DNA of 64,000 nucleotides from Telopea speciosissima. Taxonomy: Eukaryota > Streptophyta > Magnoliopsida > Proteales > Proteaceae. Under the pieces are notes generated by a model, which saw only the letters and a list, made by a program, of their open reading frames with translations, was not told the DNA's origin and ran no database searches. Made by a program: the position numbers and the translations under genes. Of this stretch, positions 22,862 to 32,111 are shown in pieces (position 1 is the stretch's first letter; each line of letters starts with the position of its first letter). The stretch spans positions 25,646,698-25,710,697 of the forward strand of contig NC_057919.1 of NCBI RefSeq assembly GCF_018873765.1, given 5' to 3'.

Positions 22862-25753
22862 GTAAGTTTCACTTCTTCCCCTTCTTTTTTTTCTTTGATT
22901 CAAGATTTGCAGAGGATCTGAGCTGTTATATTTTGGGCTACCTTTTTCTTTTCTCCCTTTCAGTTTCTGCTGGAAATTGATGGTTGGGTTTTTCTTGATT
23001 TTGCACTACCCCCTCTAAAAATAGTTTTTTTTTTCCTTCAAGTTTCTGCTGATGTGAAAGATGGGTTTCCATGGAAAATGATTTGAAATTGATTCTTTGT
23101 TGAATTGAGTGTGTTGATTCCCTTTGAGACTTACCTTGCGCTTAAGTTCACGTTTGGTATTTGGTGGATTTTGATTGAACCGGTTTTTTGGATCTGAAAG
23201 ACATCTCCTTTTCCAGTCATTAGTATAATCTTCATAGGGCATCTATTGCAAATGGATGGAATTGTGTTACTAGAGAGAATTATCCCTATAATCATCCAAA
23301 AACGGGAGTAAAGACCCATATTTTATGCTTTATCTGGACAATATTAGGGGCATTATCATAAATATTGAGACAAATTATTTAGTGAGCCATCGTTTGATGA
23401 ACAATAGTTGGAAAGAGATGTGGTGAAAGAAAAAATTTAATCATGGTGTTAGAAAAAGCATTGAAAAAGAAGTTCTGGATGAAGCTAGAAGAACCACAAT
23501 CGATATAGGCTTATTAGAGATGCAGAGTTTAGAATGCCAGACAATTGGTGGTTAGGTGGCTTTGTTTTAGTGGACAGACTATGCTATTTTCCTATCAACT
23601 TCACAATAATATGGTGAACTGGGAATTACATTGAGATATGGTGTCAACTGGTCTGCAGATATTCTGAATAAGTGCATCATGTTGAAGATTGAATGCTTTT
23701 AGGGTCTTAAATTTAAGATTTCCTTCATCATTATTCACAAGTTAGGTAGCTTCCATTCCCTTATGACTAGCATCCACTTTTACAGGGTACTTAGTCTTTT
23801 TTTCTATTGGTGTTGAGTAGTAAATGGGTGTTTTGAATGGCTTCTCCACTTCAATCAAAATGAATTGAATTGTCACACTTTGTCAAGCTGAAGAGGATCT
23901 TCATGACTTAAGAGTTTGAAGGATATATCTAAAGTTTTTGTTGTTTTAGTCTCTTTTGGATGGTGTACTGGGGTAATCTTGTTGGCAAGAACTTCAGACA
24001 AGTAGTTGGAAATGGAGTATTGTCTTAGAACCATTGTTGAGTACATATAGCTGATTAAGTAATCTGTGTGAGGACTGAGTAGCACATTCTTGTACAACTT
24101 CTGGGCATTAACAAAGGTCCCATGAAGTTATGTTCAGGCCTAAGAATTTGCTGGAATTTACGTGACCCAGTATCATAGAGGACTGTGTTTTCTAACAGAA
24201 TGATAGTTGGAGAATTGGGGGGGGGGGGGGGGGAAGCTGGAAATTCATTGCCCAGCAAATTCACGTGACCCAGTATCATAGAGGACTGTATTTTCTAACA
24301 GAATGATAGTTGGAGAATTGGGGGGGGGGGGGGGAAGCTGAAAATTCATTGCCCATCAATCTGAAAATATTGTTCTTTATTCTTGCAATCCTCTGTTTAC
24401 ACCTTCTCCTGAAATTAACTACTTGTGTAATAGAAGATTGTGTCCCATGGTAGACTTATGATTTTCTGCAAGGGAGAAAAGAGAATTCCAGCATGATGCT
24501 ATTAAGGGAAATCCATGGAAATGGTATGTATTTGTCTCTGATCTGCCTTGTTGGGTAATGTTTTCTATTGAGGTCCATGCTTGGACACTCGTTCATCTTG
24601 AACAATTAAAACTGTGTGGTATGGAGTTTTCCATGCTAAGAATGCATTTTTCTGCCCTTGGTTTTGCATTCAGTGTATCATACAGCATTGTTATCTCTCT
24701 TAGTTTTGATTTCTTTACGAGTTCCAAGGATTTGGGCTCTATTGCCAATTTATCATGTGGTTCTGACTCCTAACACGTAATGCATCTGGTGGATCTTGGA
24801 AATTGGTTCTTCAGACTGACTTTGTGGATCTCTTCAAGGGGGTGGGGCCCATTCATTCTGTTAAAGGAGGCATATTTGTATATTATCTATGTTGCCTAGG
24901 ATAGCTGTTTGCAATATATTCTTGTTAGCATGACAGATGATGCAATGTGTTTAGTGCCATTTAGTCTGTTAGAGACGGGATTATTAGTGATAAATCAAAA
25001 TATTTCCTCACTTGGAAAATGTATTGAAGAAGTAAAATTCGGGAAAGAGAATAAGAATACCGTGTTACAATTTTAATTTAATATGCACATTGCCTTCATC
25101 ACAGTGATAGTAAGTCATCTTTATGTTGGCTCTATCGTATTACAGGGTTCCCTGAATGAGTCCCAACTTCTGTGTGATTGCCTGCTTGGAGAGTTGGAAG
25201 AGCATGTAGCATAACCTCTTCATTTTAAGCTTCCTTTGTAGCTTCTCACTCTATGTAATTGTGTTTAATGGACTTTCTTCCAAACTCTTCCTTGATAGAT
25301 CCTTTATCATATATGTAGTATGTGTCCGACATGTCTATTTGTTTTGGTGCTTTTGTAGAATATGTGACAGTCTGTGGATGTCCTTCTGTACTCAGTCATA
25401 GATTGATTTTATGCGTCCAGCCTCTGTGGAAACGTAACTTATTCTAAAATGTTTGTCTCTAGCTCTGGTTTTTGATTTATTTGGGGTGTAGAGAGACACA
25501 TTTCTAATTTTGGTTGATGTGATGTAAGGCAGTTTATACTTCAACTAACCATTCATGCCAATATGACTGACTCATTTGTCTGTTGACCAAATTATTGCAA
25601 AATGTTTGTATATTCTTACTGAAATTGTCTTAAGAGTTCTATAAGAAAGAAACATATTCCTCCTTTTTTTTTTAAAATGTATTATTTCATTGACTTTTGT
25701 AATTGAATCACTAAGACCTATTACACTGAGATTTTATGTGCCAATGATTCCAG
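22862..25753 (+). other. Putative 5'-UTR intron of the small membrane-protein gene
   Basis: A pyrimidine-rich leader ends TTCTTCTT followed by a donor GTAAGT at 22862. A good acceptor TGATTCCAG ends at 25753, 31 bases before the ATG at 25785. Nothing coding is seen between them. The interval holds a tandem duplication with long G runs (about 24154-24358). This structure is inferred from splice signals only. Confidence 0.45.
24154..24358 (+). repeat. Tandem duplication (about 105-bp unit) with poly-G tracts
   Basis: Two adjacent copies share ACGTGACCCAGTATCATAG, then TTTTCTAACAGAATGATAG, then GGAGAATT, a pure G run of about 17 (first) or 15 (second) bases, GAAGCTG and AATTCATTGCCCA. The copies differ at only a few bases besides the G-run length, so the duplication is recent. 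It lies in the presumed 5'-UTR intron. Confidence 0.88.
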
Positions 25754-25784
25754 GTTCGGCTGAGGCAGAGAGTTGTGATAAACC

Positions 25785-26081
25785 ATGGTTCTTGACAGCT
25801 TATCTTCTCCACATCGGAGGACCCAAAGCCCACTGTCCTCATTTAAGAAACAGTTCCCTACCCGTGAAGAGTTTGGAAGCTTGTCAACCCTTGTTCAACG
25901 GCACCGTTTTCTTCTAACTGCGCTTGTTCTTCTAGCTTTCCTGTGCTGTATTTATCTCTACTTTGCTATCACTCTGGGAGCCACTGAATCTTGCTCGGGG
26001 TTGACAGGAGCGCAAAAGGCATTGTGTCGATTGGAGGCAGCAAAAACATCTGTATCCAGAGGAAAACTGAAACATTTCTGA
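25785..26081 (+). CDS. Small single-pass membrane protein, plant-conserved, function unknown
   Basis: A single-exon frame of 98 codons starts at an ATG in a good plant context (AACCATGG). Residues 1-40 are Ser/Arg/Lys-rich and polar (SPHRRTQSPLSSFKKQFPTR). One hydrophobic membrane segment spans about residues 43-65 (LLTALVLLAFLCCIYLYFAI). A short tail has three Cys and ends basic (RGKLKHF). From memory this matches a family of about 95-residue proteins found across land plants, annotated only as transmembrane or hypothetical proteins. I cannot give a function. A basic N-terminus before the helix suggests an N-in topology in the secretory system (inference). The 3' UTR follows, with several AATAAA-like motifs near 26110-26260. 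Confidence 0.78.
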   Translation: MVLDSLSSPHRRTQSPLSSFKKQFPTREEFGSLSTLVQRHRFLLTALVLLAFLCCIYLYFAITLGATESCSGLTGAQKALCRLEAAKTSVSRGKLKHF

Positions 26082-27489
26082 GAATTTTTTGACTTTTTTT
26101 TTTTTAAAATAAAAAATCGAATGGCTGATTGTTGGGGGGGATTATTTTAGATTTGCTAGTTGATATCATTCTTGTATCAAGTATACTGGGGATTTTATGG
26201 TATTCTGTTTTTGTTGTATTATGGAAGTTGGATTGACATATTGTAACTTTTTATGATTATCTTCATTATAAAACTGTAGTTTTGATGGAACTTGTTTCCC
26301 AACTTGATGATCACCCTTCTGATGCTGATGGTAAATTTTACCTGGATAGGTTGAGTATGTGTATTCAAATCTATCTTTAAATTTTTTTTGCCTGAGTTGT
26401 TGCATGAAAAGATTAAGTTTATTCTAATAATATGATATGAAAGTGCTATGCTTGAATGGAGACCAAGAACGGCAAATGGGGTAAGCAGATGATTTAGCCA
26501 AAAAAGGGGTGCTCCAACAAAGACTGATGGAGATGATATTCCTTTATGATGTGGGGCTTATTGTGCAGGTACAGTTAAGCTTCAGGTGCCGACTGTATTT
26601 CAGTGTTAGAAGATCATTTGGATTATTAACCTCCTTAATTTTAAAGTCAAACTCAATGATATGTCTCTCCATGACAAGCTTCTTAATCCCGGGATTGGTC
26701 TTGGGATCGGTCAACATTGAAACCGATCCGATACAGATACGGATTGGTCAAAATTATTCTGGATCGGTCTGAAGTGGAAAAAATCTTGGTTTTGTTGGAT
26801 AAGTTTTGGAATCGGTTAGTATCGGTCAGAAAAATCTGAAAAATGGTAATCACAGGGCTTGCGAGATTAACCTTGTCCACTACCACTATTATCGCCAACT
26901 TAATCCCTAATCCTTATTTCTTTTTAGCTTATCTTGACTACTCAACCACAGGTCCACAACCACTACCACCATTAAAGCCACCTTATCCCTATTTCTCTAT
27001 TTAGCTTATGTTTTCATGGAATTAAATCTTCCTTTAATTGATTCCCCTTATTATATCTCAGATTTGAGGCTCTCAAATTTCCAAATTGTAAATCTGGGTT
27101 TAAAACCCTAATCACCTTATGCAATGAAATCTTCAAATATGGGGCCAAAATCAATGTTTACATTGAATGAAATCTTTCCTTAATCTATTCCCCACTAAAA
27201 AAGGGTAAGATTTCCTTATTTCCCACGGATTTGAAGCACCATAAGAGCAAAGGACCCAGTAGCCACTGCAAAACTAATCCATCAAATTTTAAAATAGCTA
27301 ACATGATGCACAAAACCTTCACTATAAAGAACTCAATTGGTGGATCGAATATGGGTGATTTCCCACTTCTGGACAAGGAATTAATTCGTAGGACTTCTAG
27401 GCCCCTTAGGGGGGGTGTCCCACCTTGAACCGATCCTCCACACATGCTCGAATGGTCCTGATGAAGGTTGAACGCATTCTAGTTTTGTT
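26082..27489. other. 3' UTR and intergenic DNA with a decayed GGATCGG-type repeat
   Basis: About 26690-26830 is rich in GGATCGGTC/ACCGATCCG words in both orientations, like the MITE at 28635-28888, and is probably a decayed relative. No gene is recognised in the rest. The minus-strand frame at 27185-27445 has no domain. Confidence 0.4.
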
Positions 27490-27610
27490 ATGAATGATAA
27501 AAAAATTTCTCTCCATCTAAATATGAGAGATGGTGCTACAAAAAACAAGTTTACCTATGCCCGCAATAGCATCCCTTTTGATTGTAGTGGCCAGTGGTAA
27601 TATATAACCC
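27490..27610 (-). pseudogene. L1-type LINE relic (zf-RVT end)
   Basis: The plus text CTCCATCTAAATATGAGAGA, then GCTACAAAAAACAAGTTTACC, matches closely the same stretch of the LINE at 47520-47570 (CTCCATCCAAATGTGGGAGA, GCACAAAAAACAAGCTTCCC). On the minus strand this encodes the ISHIWMER-type motif after the zf-RVT domain. Only about 100 bp remain. Confidence 0.6.
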
Positions 27611-27984
27611 CCCGCCCCCCATTGTTAACTTTTTCTTGTTTAACATCAACTAAATTAGTATTGGTTGCCTTGTAAAAGCAAAAGACTATAAAATAAAAAA
27701 ATTCCTTCTATATTATAAAAATAAGGAAAAAAGATCTTTGTCTGAGAGTGTGGCCTACACCAGCACTCCCATGAGTCATAACAAGCGACGTTATTATGAA
27801 CTTAATTCATCATAAACATGTAATATTCAAGAGAAATAAAATAAAATCATATAGGAGAGAGATAAAAGAAACAAGCCATAACTTTTGACTCTGTAGATCT
27901 TAAGGATTTCATGTTCCCTGGTGCAAAGTGTTTGTAAAAATGGAATGAGATTTTTGGGACTTGAAGAAAAAGGTTTTTCTCTAA

Positions 27985-28284
27985 TTAGTTCCCGGCCGGC
28001 CCCTCTGCGTTAGTTCCCGGCCCCTCTGCATCATCTCTTCTTATGGAGTCCTCAGGTATTACTTGTCTTGTGTGCATTGTTCTAGCGTTAACAGAATCAT
28101 AGCACACCGGCTCGCAAACCCCTCGGCAATGTTCTTCCGAATTGAATGGCCTGGCCATGCATTTAGGCATACAGTCAAGTTCCATGCATTGTGAGAAAGT
28201 CACTTCTTGAGCAGAGACAAGAGTAGTAATAGTACACAAACACATTAGGAGGAGAATTGCAACTGCGGCCTTATTGCAAGCCAT
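27985..28284 (-). CDS. Secreted cysteine-rich peptide precursor
   Basis: The ATG at 28284 (MACNKAAVAILLLMCLC) gives 99 codons ending TAA at 27985. The frame stays open 13 codons further upstream, but only from a GTG and close to the TATA box, so it is probably not translated. Residues 1-26 are a typical signal peptide (hydrophobic core, then VSA before QEV). The mature part has six Cys in the pattern CX4CX3CX10CX3CX3C (QCMELDCMPKCM, then HCRGVCEPVC). The paired CX3C...CX3C motif resembles hairpinin-type and thionin-like small secreted plant peptides. A Glu/Gly/Pro/Asn tail with a short repeat (EGPGTNAEGPAGN) follows. Role unknown; defence or signalling is the usual suggestion for such peptides, not shown here. 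Confidence 0.72.
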   Translation of the reverse strand: MACNKAAVAILLLMCLCTITTLVSAQEVTFSQCMELDCMPKCMARPFNSEEHCRGVCEPVCYDSVNARTMHTRQVIPEDSIRRDDAEGPGTNAEGPAGN

Positions 28285-28334
28285 CTTCAATGCAACACAA
28301 CACGAACCCAAACCCAAACCCACCAGAGGATATG

Positions 28335-28342
28335 ATATATAT
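28335..28342 (-). promoter_or_regulatory. TATA box of the cysteine-rich peptide gene
   Basis: ATATATAT lies about 50 bp upstream of the ATG at 28284, leaving a 5' UTR of roughly 20-25 bases. It supports the choice of the ATG at 28284 over an earlier start. Confidence 0.5.
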
Positions 28343-28613
28343 TGAAAAGAGAAGAGAGGAGAGGAAGATTTATGATAATTAGAGAGGGTCTTAAGACTCT
28401 CTTTGAGGTAGTTGAGGGATTTGATTGAGATGGAAAATTTTAGAATTTACAATTCATGTTTCTTGGATGTCTCTTTGTCCTTTTGGTTTGATTGGTTGTT
28501 TATTGCTTGGTTGTAAGGAAGTGTTGTAGAGTAAAACATGCATTGACACAGGAAAGGGTCAAACGAGAAAATCTTGGATCCCCCCGCTCACACCCAAAAA
28601 TGGTGGCCTTATG

Positions 28614-28993
28614 ATTGTTTGAGTGTCTGCGAGGCATGGTTCGTGATCTCGGTATTGGCTGGATCGGATCAGATCGGGATCGGATTGGCCAATACGGATT
28701 GGGATCATTCAAATTCGGGCAAATATGACACTTTTGTCCCTGTTTTCTTATAAAAAAAACTAATTTTTTTAAAAATATTTTTACTCCTGTCCGTACAGCT
28801 GGATCGGATCGGTATCCGGATTGGTCTCGGCCGATACCAATCCAATCCGACCAAAATCGGCCGATCCGATTCGATACCTAAAACCATGCTGGGAGATGCT
28901 TTGCAGGTGAGGCAGTTTCTAAGTTTTGAACATGCAACTAACATGTTGCAATAGCACAACTTAACCGTTGCGAACGCCAAGGCTCCCCCTACT
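28614..28993 (-). mobile_element. Au-type SINE, split by a MITE
   Basis: Flanked by an 18-bp target-site duplication with one mismatch (AAAAATGGTGGCCTTATG at 28596-28613 and AAAAATTGTGGCCTTATG at 28994-29011). On the minus strand, from 28993, it reads GAGCCTTGGCG, then CAACGGTTAAGTTG (A-box region), then GTTGCATGTTCAAAACTT (decayed B box), then GAAACTGCCTC and TGCAAAGCA. This is the order of the plant Au SINE family as I remember it. The MITE at 28635-28888 sits inside it. tRNA-derived and non-coding. Confidence 0.82.
28635..28888. mobile_element. hAT-like MITE (254 bp), CATGGTT ends, nested in the SINE
   Basis: Starts CATGGTTCGTGATCTCGG and ends, on the other strand, CATGGTTTTAGGTATCG. The inner body is rich in GGATCGGATC in both orientations. 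The flanks CTGCGAGG and CTGGGAGA match at 6 of 8, an old 8-bp TSD. It shares its terminal heptamer with the 1,728-bp hAT-like element at 40582. Confidence 0.68.
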
Positions 28994-29138
28994 AAAAATT
29001 GTGGCCTTATGTTACACAAAAAAAGAAAGAAAGAAAGAAAAAAAACCCTTGGAGAGCTGCATTGTGCTGATGTTTTTATTAGGAAAAGGATTTTATCGTC
29101 TTCCAGGTAATCAGGACAAAAAATCTATTGTCTAGACC

Positions 29139-29542
29139 CATGATTTTAGTACACAGTATTGATATGGTATTGGCATAGATCAACCATATCGGACAACTTT
29201 ACCCTGATTTTCTTTTAAAAAACATTTTTTTTTTGGTTATTGTTTTACAAGTGTTTTTAGATGGTGTAAATTATTGTTTTACACCTTATCCGTATCGTTT
29301 CATTGATACGGTATCGACGGTATTGGGAAAATATCACCTTAATTTGCCTGCCTGTTAATTTCCTCAATTCCCTCTAATTGATGGAGGTGGACCCCACTCG
29401 GGCAGTGTGTTCGGGTAGGGGGTAGGGTGGTCATTTCTTCCCCCTACTAGATGGAATTGAGGAAATTGAGGGGCAGGTAAATTGAGGGGATAAAGATCCA
29501 TATCAAGAACGGTGAGTTGCAATACTGATACTATTTCATATG
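29139..29542. mobile_element. Decayed CATG-type MITE, interrupted by a foldback MITE
   Basis: The left part CATGATTTTAGTACACAGTA and the right part, read on the other strand (CATATGAAATAGTATCAGTA), look like decayed inverted ends. The body repeats GATACGGTATCG-type words. It is interrupted by the element at 29341-29483. No clean TSD was found, so the outer limits are uncertain. Confidence 0.4.
29341..29483. mobile_element. Foldback MITE (143 bp)
   Basis: Long imperfect terminal inverted repeats of about 35 bp: AATTTGCCTGCC, then TTTCCTCAATTCC on the left. The right end read on the other strand gives AATTTACCTGCC, then TTTCCTCAATTCC. Superfamily not decided; the flanking bases do not give a clear TSD. 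Confidence 0.65.
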
Positions 29543-29559
29543 TTTCATTCTACTCCTCT

Positions 29560-30084
29560 CTCCCTCTTGTCATGAATTTTTATCCTCGCCTGTTCGCTAC
29601 CCAAACAGCCCTCATATGGAGTGCAAAATGACGACTTAACCTCCCTCGGGCAAGCCACAATGCATCGCTGTGGTTAAGCTATGGAAATTAGTGGAGCAGC
29701 AAGGTGAATGAGCCCAAGTCCACTATCGGGATTTTCAATTGGGGTTGGGGTTGAGATTGGGGCCCGTGGGGGTGGTGGGGTTCAGACCCATGACCCTAGT
29801 CACGTTATAACCCATGTAGCCATGCTGAATAGCCAAGGTTCACTTTTTGTTTGAGTGGTTTCTTAACCAACCAATTCAACCCAAAAAAAAAAAAAGGTTT
29901 CTTAACCAATTGGGGAGTTCTTTAGATTTAACATTATCAACAGCTGAAGGACATCTTAGCTGACTACTTATTAGGAGATTGGGTTTTCACTACCAAGGGA
30001 GATGCATTGAAAGATAAAGCACGGATTATGAAGATTTCACAAAGTGATTATTTTAGAAAATCAAAATCTATCATAAATAAAGAA
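29560..30084. other. Intergenic; no gene recognised
   Basis: Contains two short similar A-rich phrases around 29870-29930 (TTTCTTAACCAA repeated) but no coding frame or transposon structure that I can name. Confidence 0.35.
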
Positions 30085-30640
30085 GGCGATACAGAGGATT
30101 TTATTTCATTGAAAATTAAAATAGGGAGTCTTGAGTGTTGTGATTGAAGTATTTATTTAAAGCTTAAAAGAAAATTTTATAGGATAATCGTACGACTAAC
30201 TATGATGTATGGTACGAAAAAAATTGGGTAGATAAGAAACATCATAAAGATAAACTCAATGCAGCTAAGTCGAAGATGTTGAGATGAACGTGTGTCAAAA
30301 CTAGGAAGGAAAAAGTAATGAATGATCATATAAGAACTGATTTGGAAATAGGCCCGATGCATAATAAGCTACGAGAAAATCGTTTGAAGTGGCATGACCA
30401 TGTTCAATGGAGACCTTGGGATGCTCCAGTACAAAGGAGTGATTTGATTCATATTGAATGAGCTAAAAGAGCCAAAGTCAGACCCAAAATGACTCTAATA
30501 GAACCGGTGAGAAAATACATGCATAGCTTAGGCTTTGTATGAAATATGATCTCAAACAGAACTGATTGGAGTGTAAGGATCCATATAGCCAACCCCTTTC
30601 AATTGGGATAAGGCTGAATAGAAATTGTTGTTATGGTAAG
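30085..30640 (+). pseudogene. RTE-like LINE, 3' end fragment
   Basis: Broken plus-strand frames match the C-terminus of the common plant LINE protein: KMLR, then a KTRKEK-like stretch, NDHIRTDLEI, then RLKWHDHVQWRPWDAPVQRS, then SDLIHIE. It ends with the characteristic 3' phrase AACCCCTTTCAATTGGGATA, AGGCTGAATAGAAATTGTTGTT, a TTG-type tail rather than poly(A). Several stops. The same LINE type, with the opposite orientation, is at 32912-34490. Confidence 0.75.
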
Positions 30641-30717
30641 GCAGTTCTCATAAAGGAAATGTGGATGGTCTTTACGAAAATGACTAGGAACTAGAATTCA
30701 AGAAACAAGAACTTAAC

Positions 30718-30889
30718 CCCAAGGGGTCAGCTCAGTTGGCAAAAGACCAACTCCTCAAATAAAAGGTCATGAGTTCAAACCACCTTGGGGCCTATCCCCA
30801 TCCCCTACCCCCCCCACCCCACCCCCCACCCCACCCCCCCAATATTATACAAGCTCTTAATCCCAAAAAAAGAAAAAAAAGGAAAAAAA
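30718..30889 (+). mobile_element. tRNA-derived SINE (172 bp) with 17-bp TSD
   Basis: Flanked by AGAAACAAGAACTTAAC (30701-30717) and AGAAACAAGATCTTAAC (30890-30906), 16 of 17 identical. The body opens with a tRNA-like A box (GGTCAGCTCAGTTGGC) followed by a B-box-like GGTCATGAGTTCAAACC. It then runs through a C-rich block (ACCCCCCCCACC) into an A-rich tail. It is a different family from the Au SINE at 28614. Confidence 0.88.
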
Positions 30890-31067
30890 AGAAACAAGAT
30901 CTTAACAACTTAGCATTAAAATTTAAATATGCAAAATTCAGATTAAACAAAGAGCACGATGAGAGAGAAGGAAATCCGGGCAAATAAAAAGTATCAGTTA
31001 GTTTCACCAATTGTTGAACCAAAGGGTCTCAATAGGAATATCAAGAAAAGAAATATATGGAAAGAAC

Positions 31068-31573
31068 TGTTGGGTTTTTGCTTGCATTTATTACATTGAG
31101 ACTCACATGATTTGTTAGTTTTTTTATTTGTATTGGGACTCTTTTTGTCACATGGATAGTTTGAAAGTCAAGCTAAGAGGAGTGGGGTGCAAAAAAAGAA
31201 ATCTTGCACTTCTAGTACTCTTTGTTCTATATATATGTGCTAATAAGTGGGTTAAATGTAAGACTTGCAAGTGGGTGTAGTTGTGAGAGAGTGGATTGTT
31301 CTTGGATTTTTTCAGAGAGGGTGTACAAGGGATTTGGGTTTGGGTTTTGGGGATTAAATTTAAACCATTCTTGTATTGTTTTCTTTCTCTTAGTGAAGAA
31401 CAGAGTATCTCTCCATGGATGTAGGTAGGTTTTTGTCTAACCACGTAAATCTTACATGTAGTTTTTCTTTGTCATTTTTCTATCATTTTTCTTTTCATTA
31501 GATTCTGGAGATGTATCTCGTTATAATCGAATCAATATATCCATACACTTCTGTTCGTGTGTTAACCCCAACA
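31068..31573 (+). repeat. Solo LTR (506 bp), copia-like
   Basis: Begins TGTTGGGTTTTTGC and ends GTGTTAACCCCAACA, with a perfect 5-bp TSD AGAAC (31063-31067 and 31574-31578). It has a TATATATATG box near 31230, and inside is the phrase CCATGGATGTAGG...CCACGTAAATC seen in many plant copia LTRs. No internal region follows, so the element was lost by LTR recombination. It lies about 540 bp past the stop of the lysyl-tRNA synthetase gene. Confidence 0.87.
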
Positions 31574-32111
31574 AGAACCACACAAGAAAGCAAGATCTTT
31601 GAGAGAAATACGACAGTCAATATCTAACTGCTCAATTACATTAGTCAGGCCCCACTAATATGAGGTCCGGCAACTTTACATTCTTTGACTCCAAAAATAT
31701 AAAGTAAGGACTTCAGTTTTACCAACAGAGACTTCTAATCTAACTTAAGAACAAGAAAATGAGAGGAACAAAGAAAAAACCTCAAAACTTTCTGATTTCT
31801 ATTCTGCTCATAAAGGTGTCGAGCCTAAGGAATAACCGAAAAAATTGGAGAATTGAATACTGGAATACTGAACTTCTTCGACTCATGGTCTGAATGTATG
31901 GGATCTTGTTATAAACCCGTCCATGATTCCATTAAAGAATCAATTACAGCAAGGAAAAATTGATTTTAGCATTTTACAGCTGAAGTTCCACATATGTGGC
32001 ATCTTCTTCAAACCTATGATGAGTTAGATGGAACCCACCAAAAATGTGATTAGCTCTACATAGGCCTGTTGCTATAACCTTTAGGGATGCAGTTTGATTC
32101 CCAATAAAGTG
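31574..32111 (-). other. Probable 3' UTR and downstream region of the lysyl-tRNA synthetase gene
   Basis: No other coding frame is recognised. The right-hand part directly follows the TGA at 32112 on the minus strand and should hold the 3' UTR. Confidence 0.4.

Noticed and set aside
28321-28323. GTG upstream of the cysteine-rich peptide ORF as a start
   Set aside because: Non-ATG, probably at or before the transcription start given the TATA box at 28335-28342; the ATG at 28284 opens a good signal peptide.
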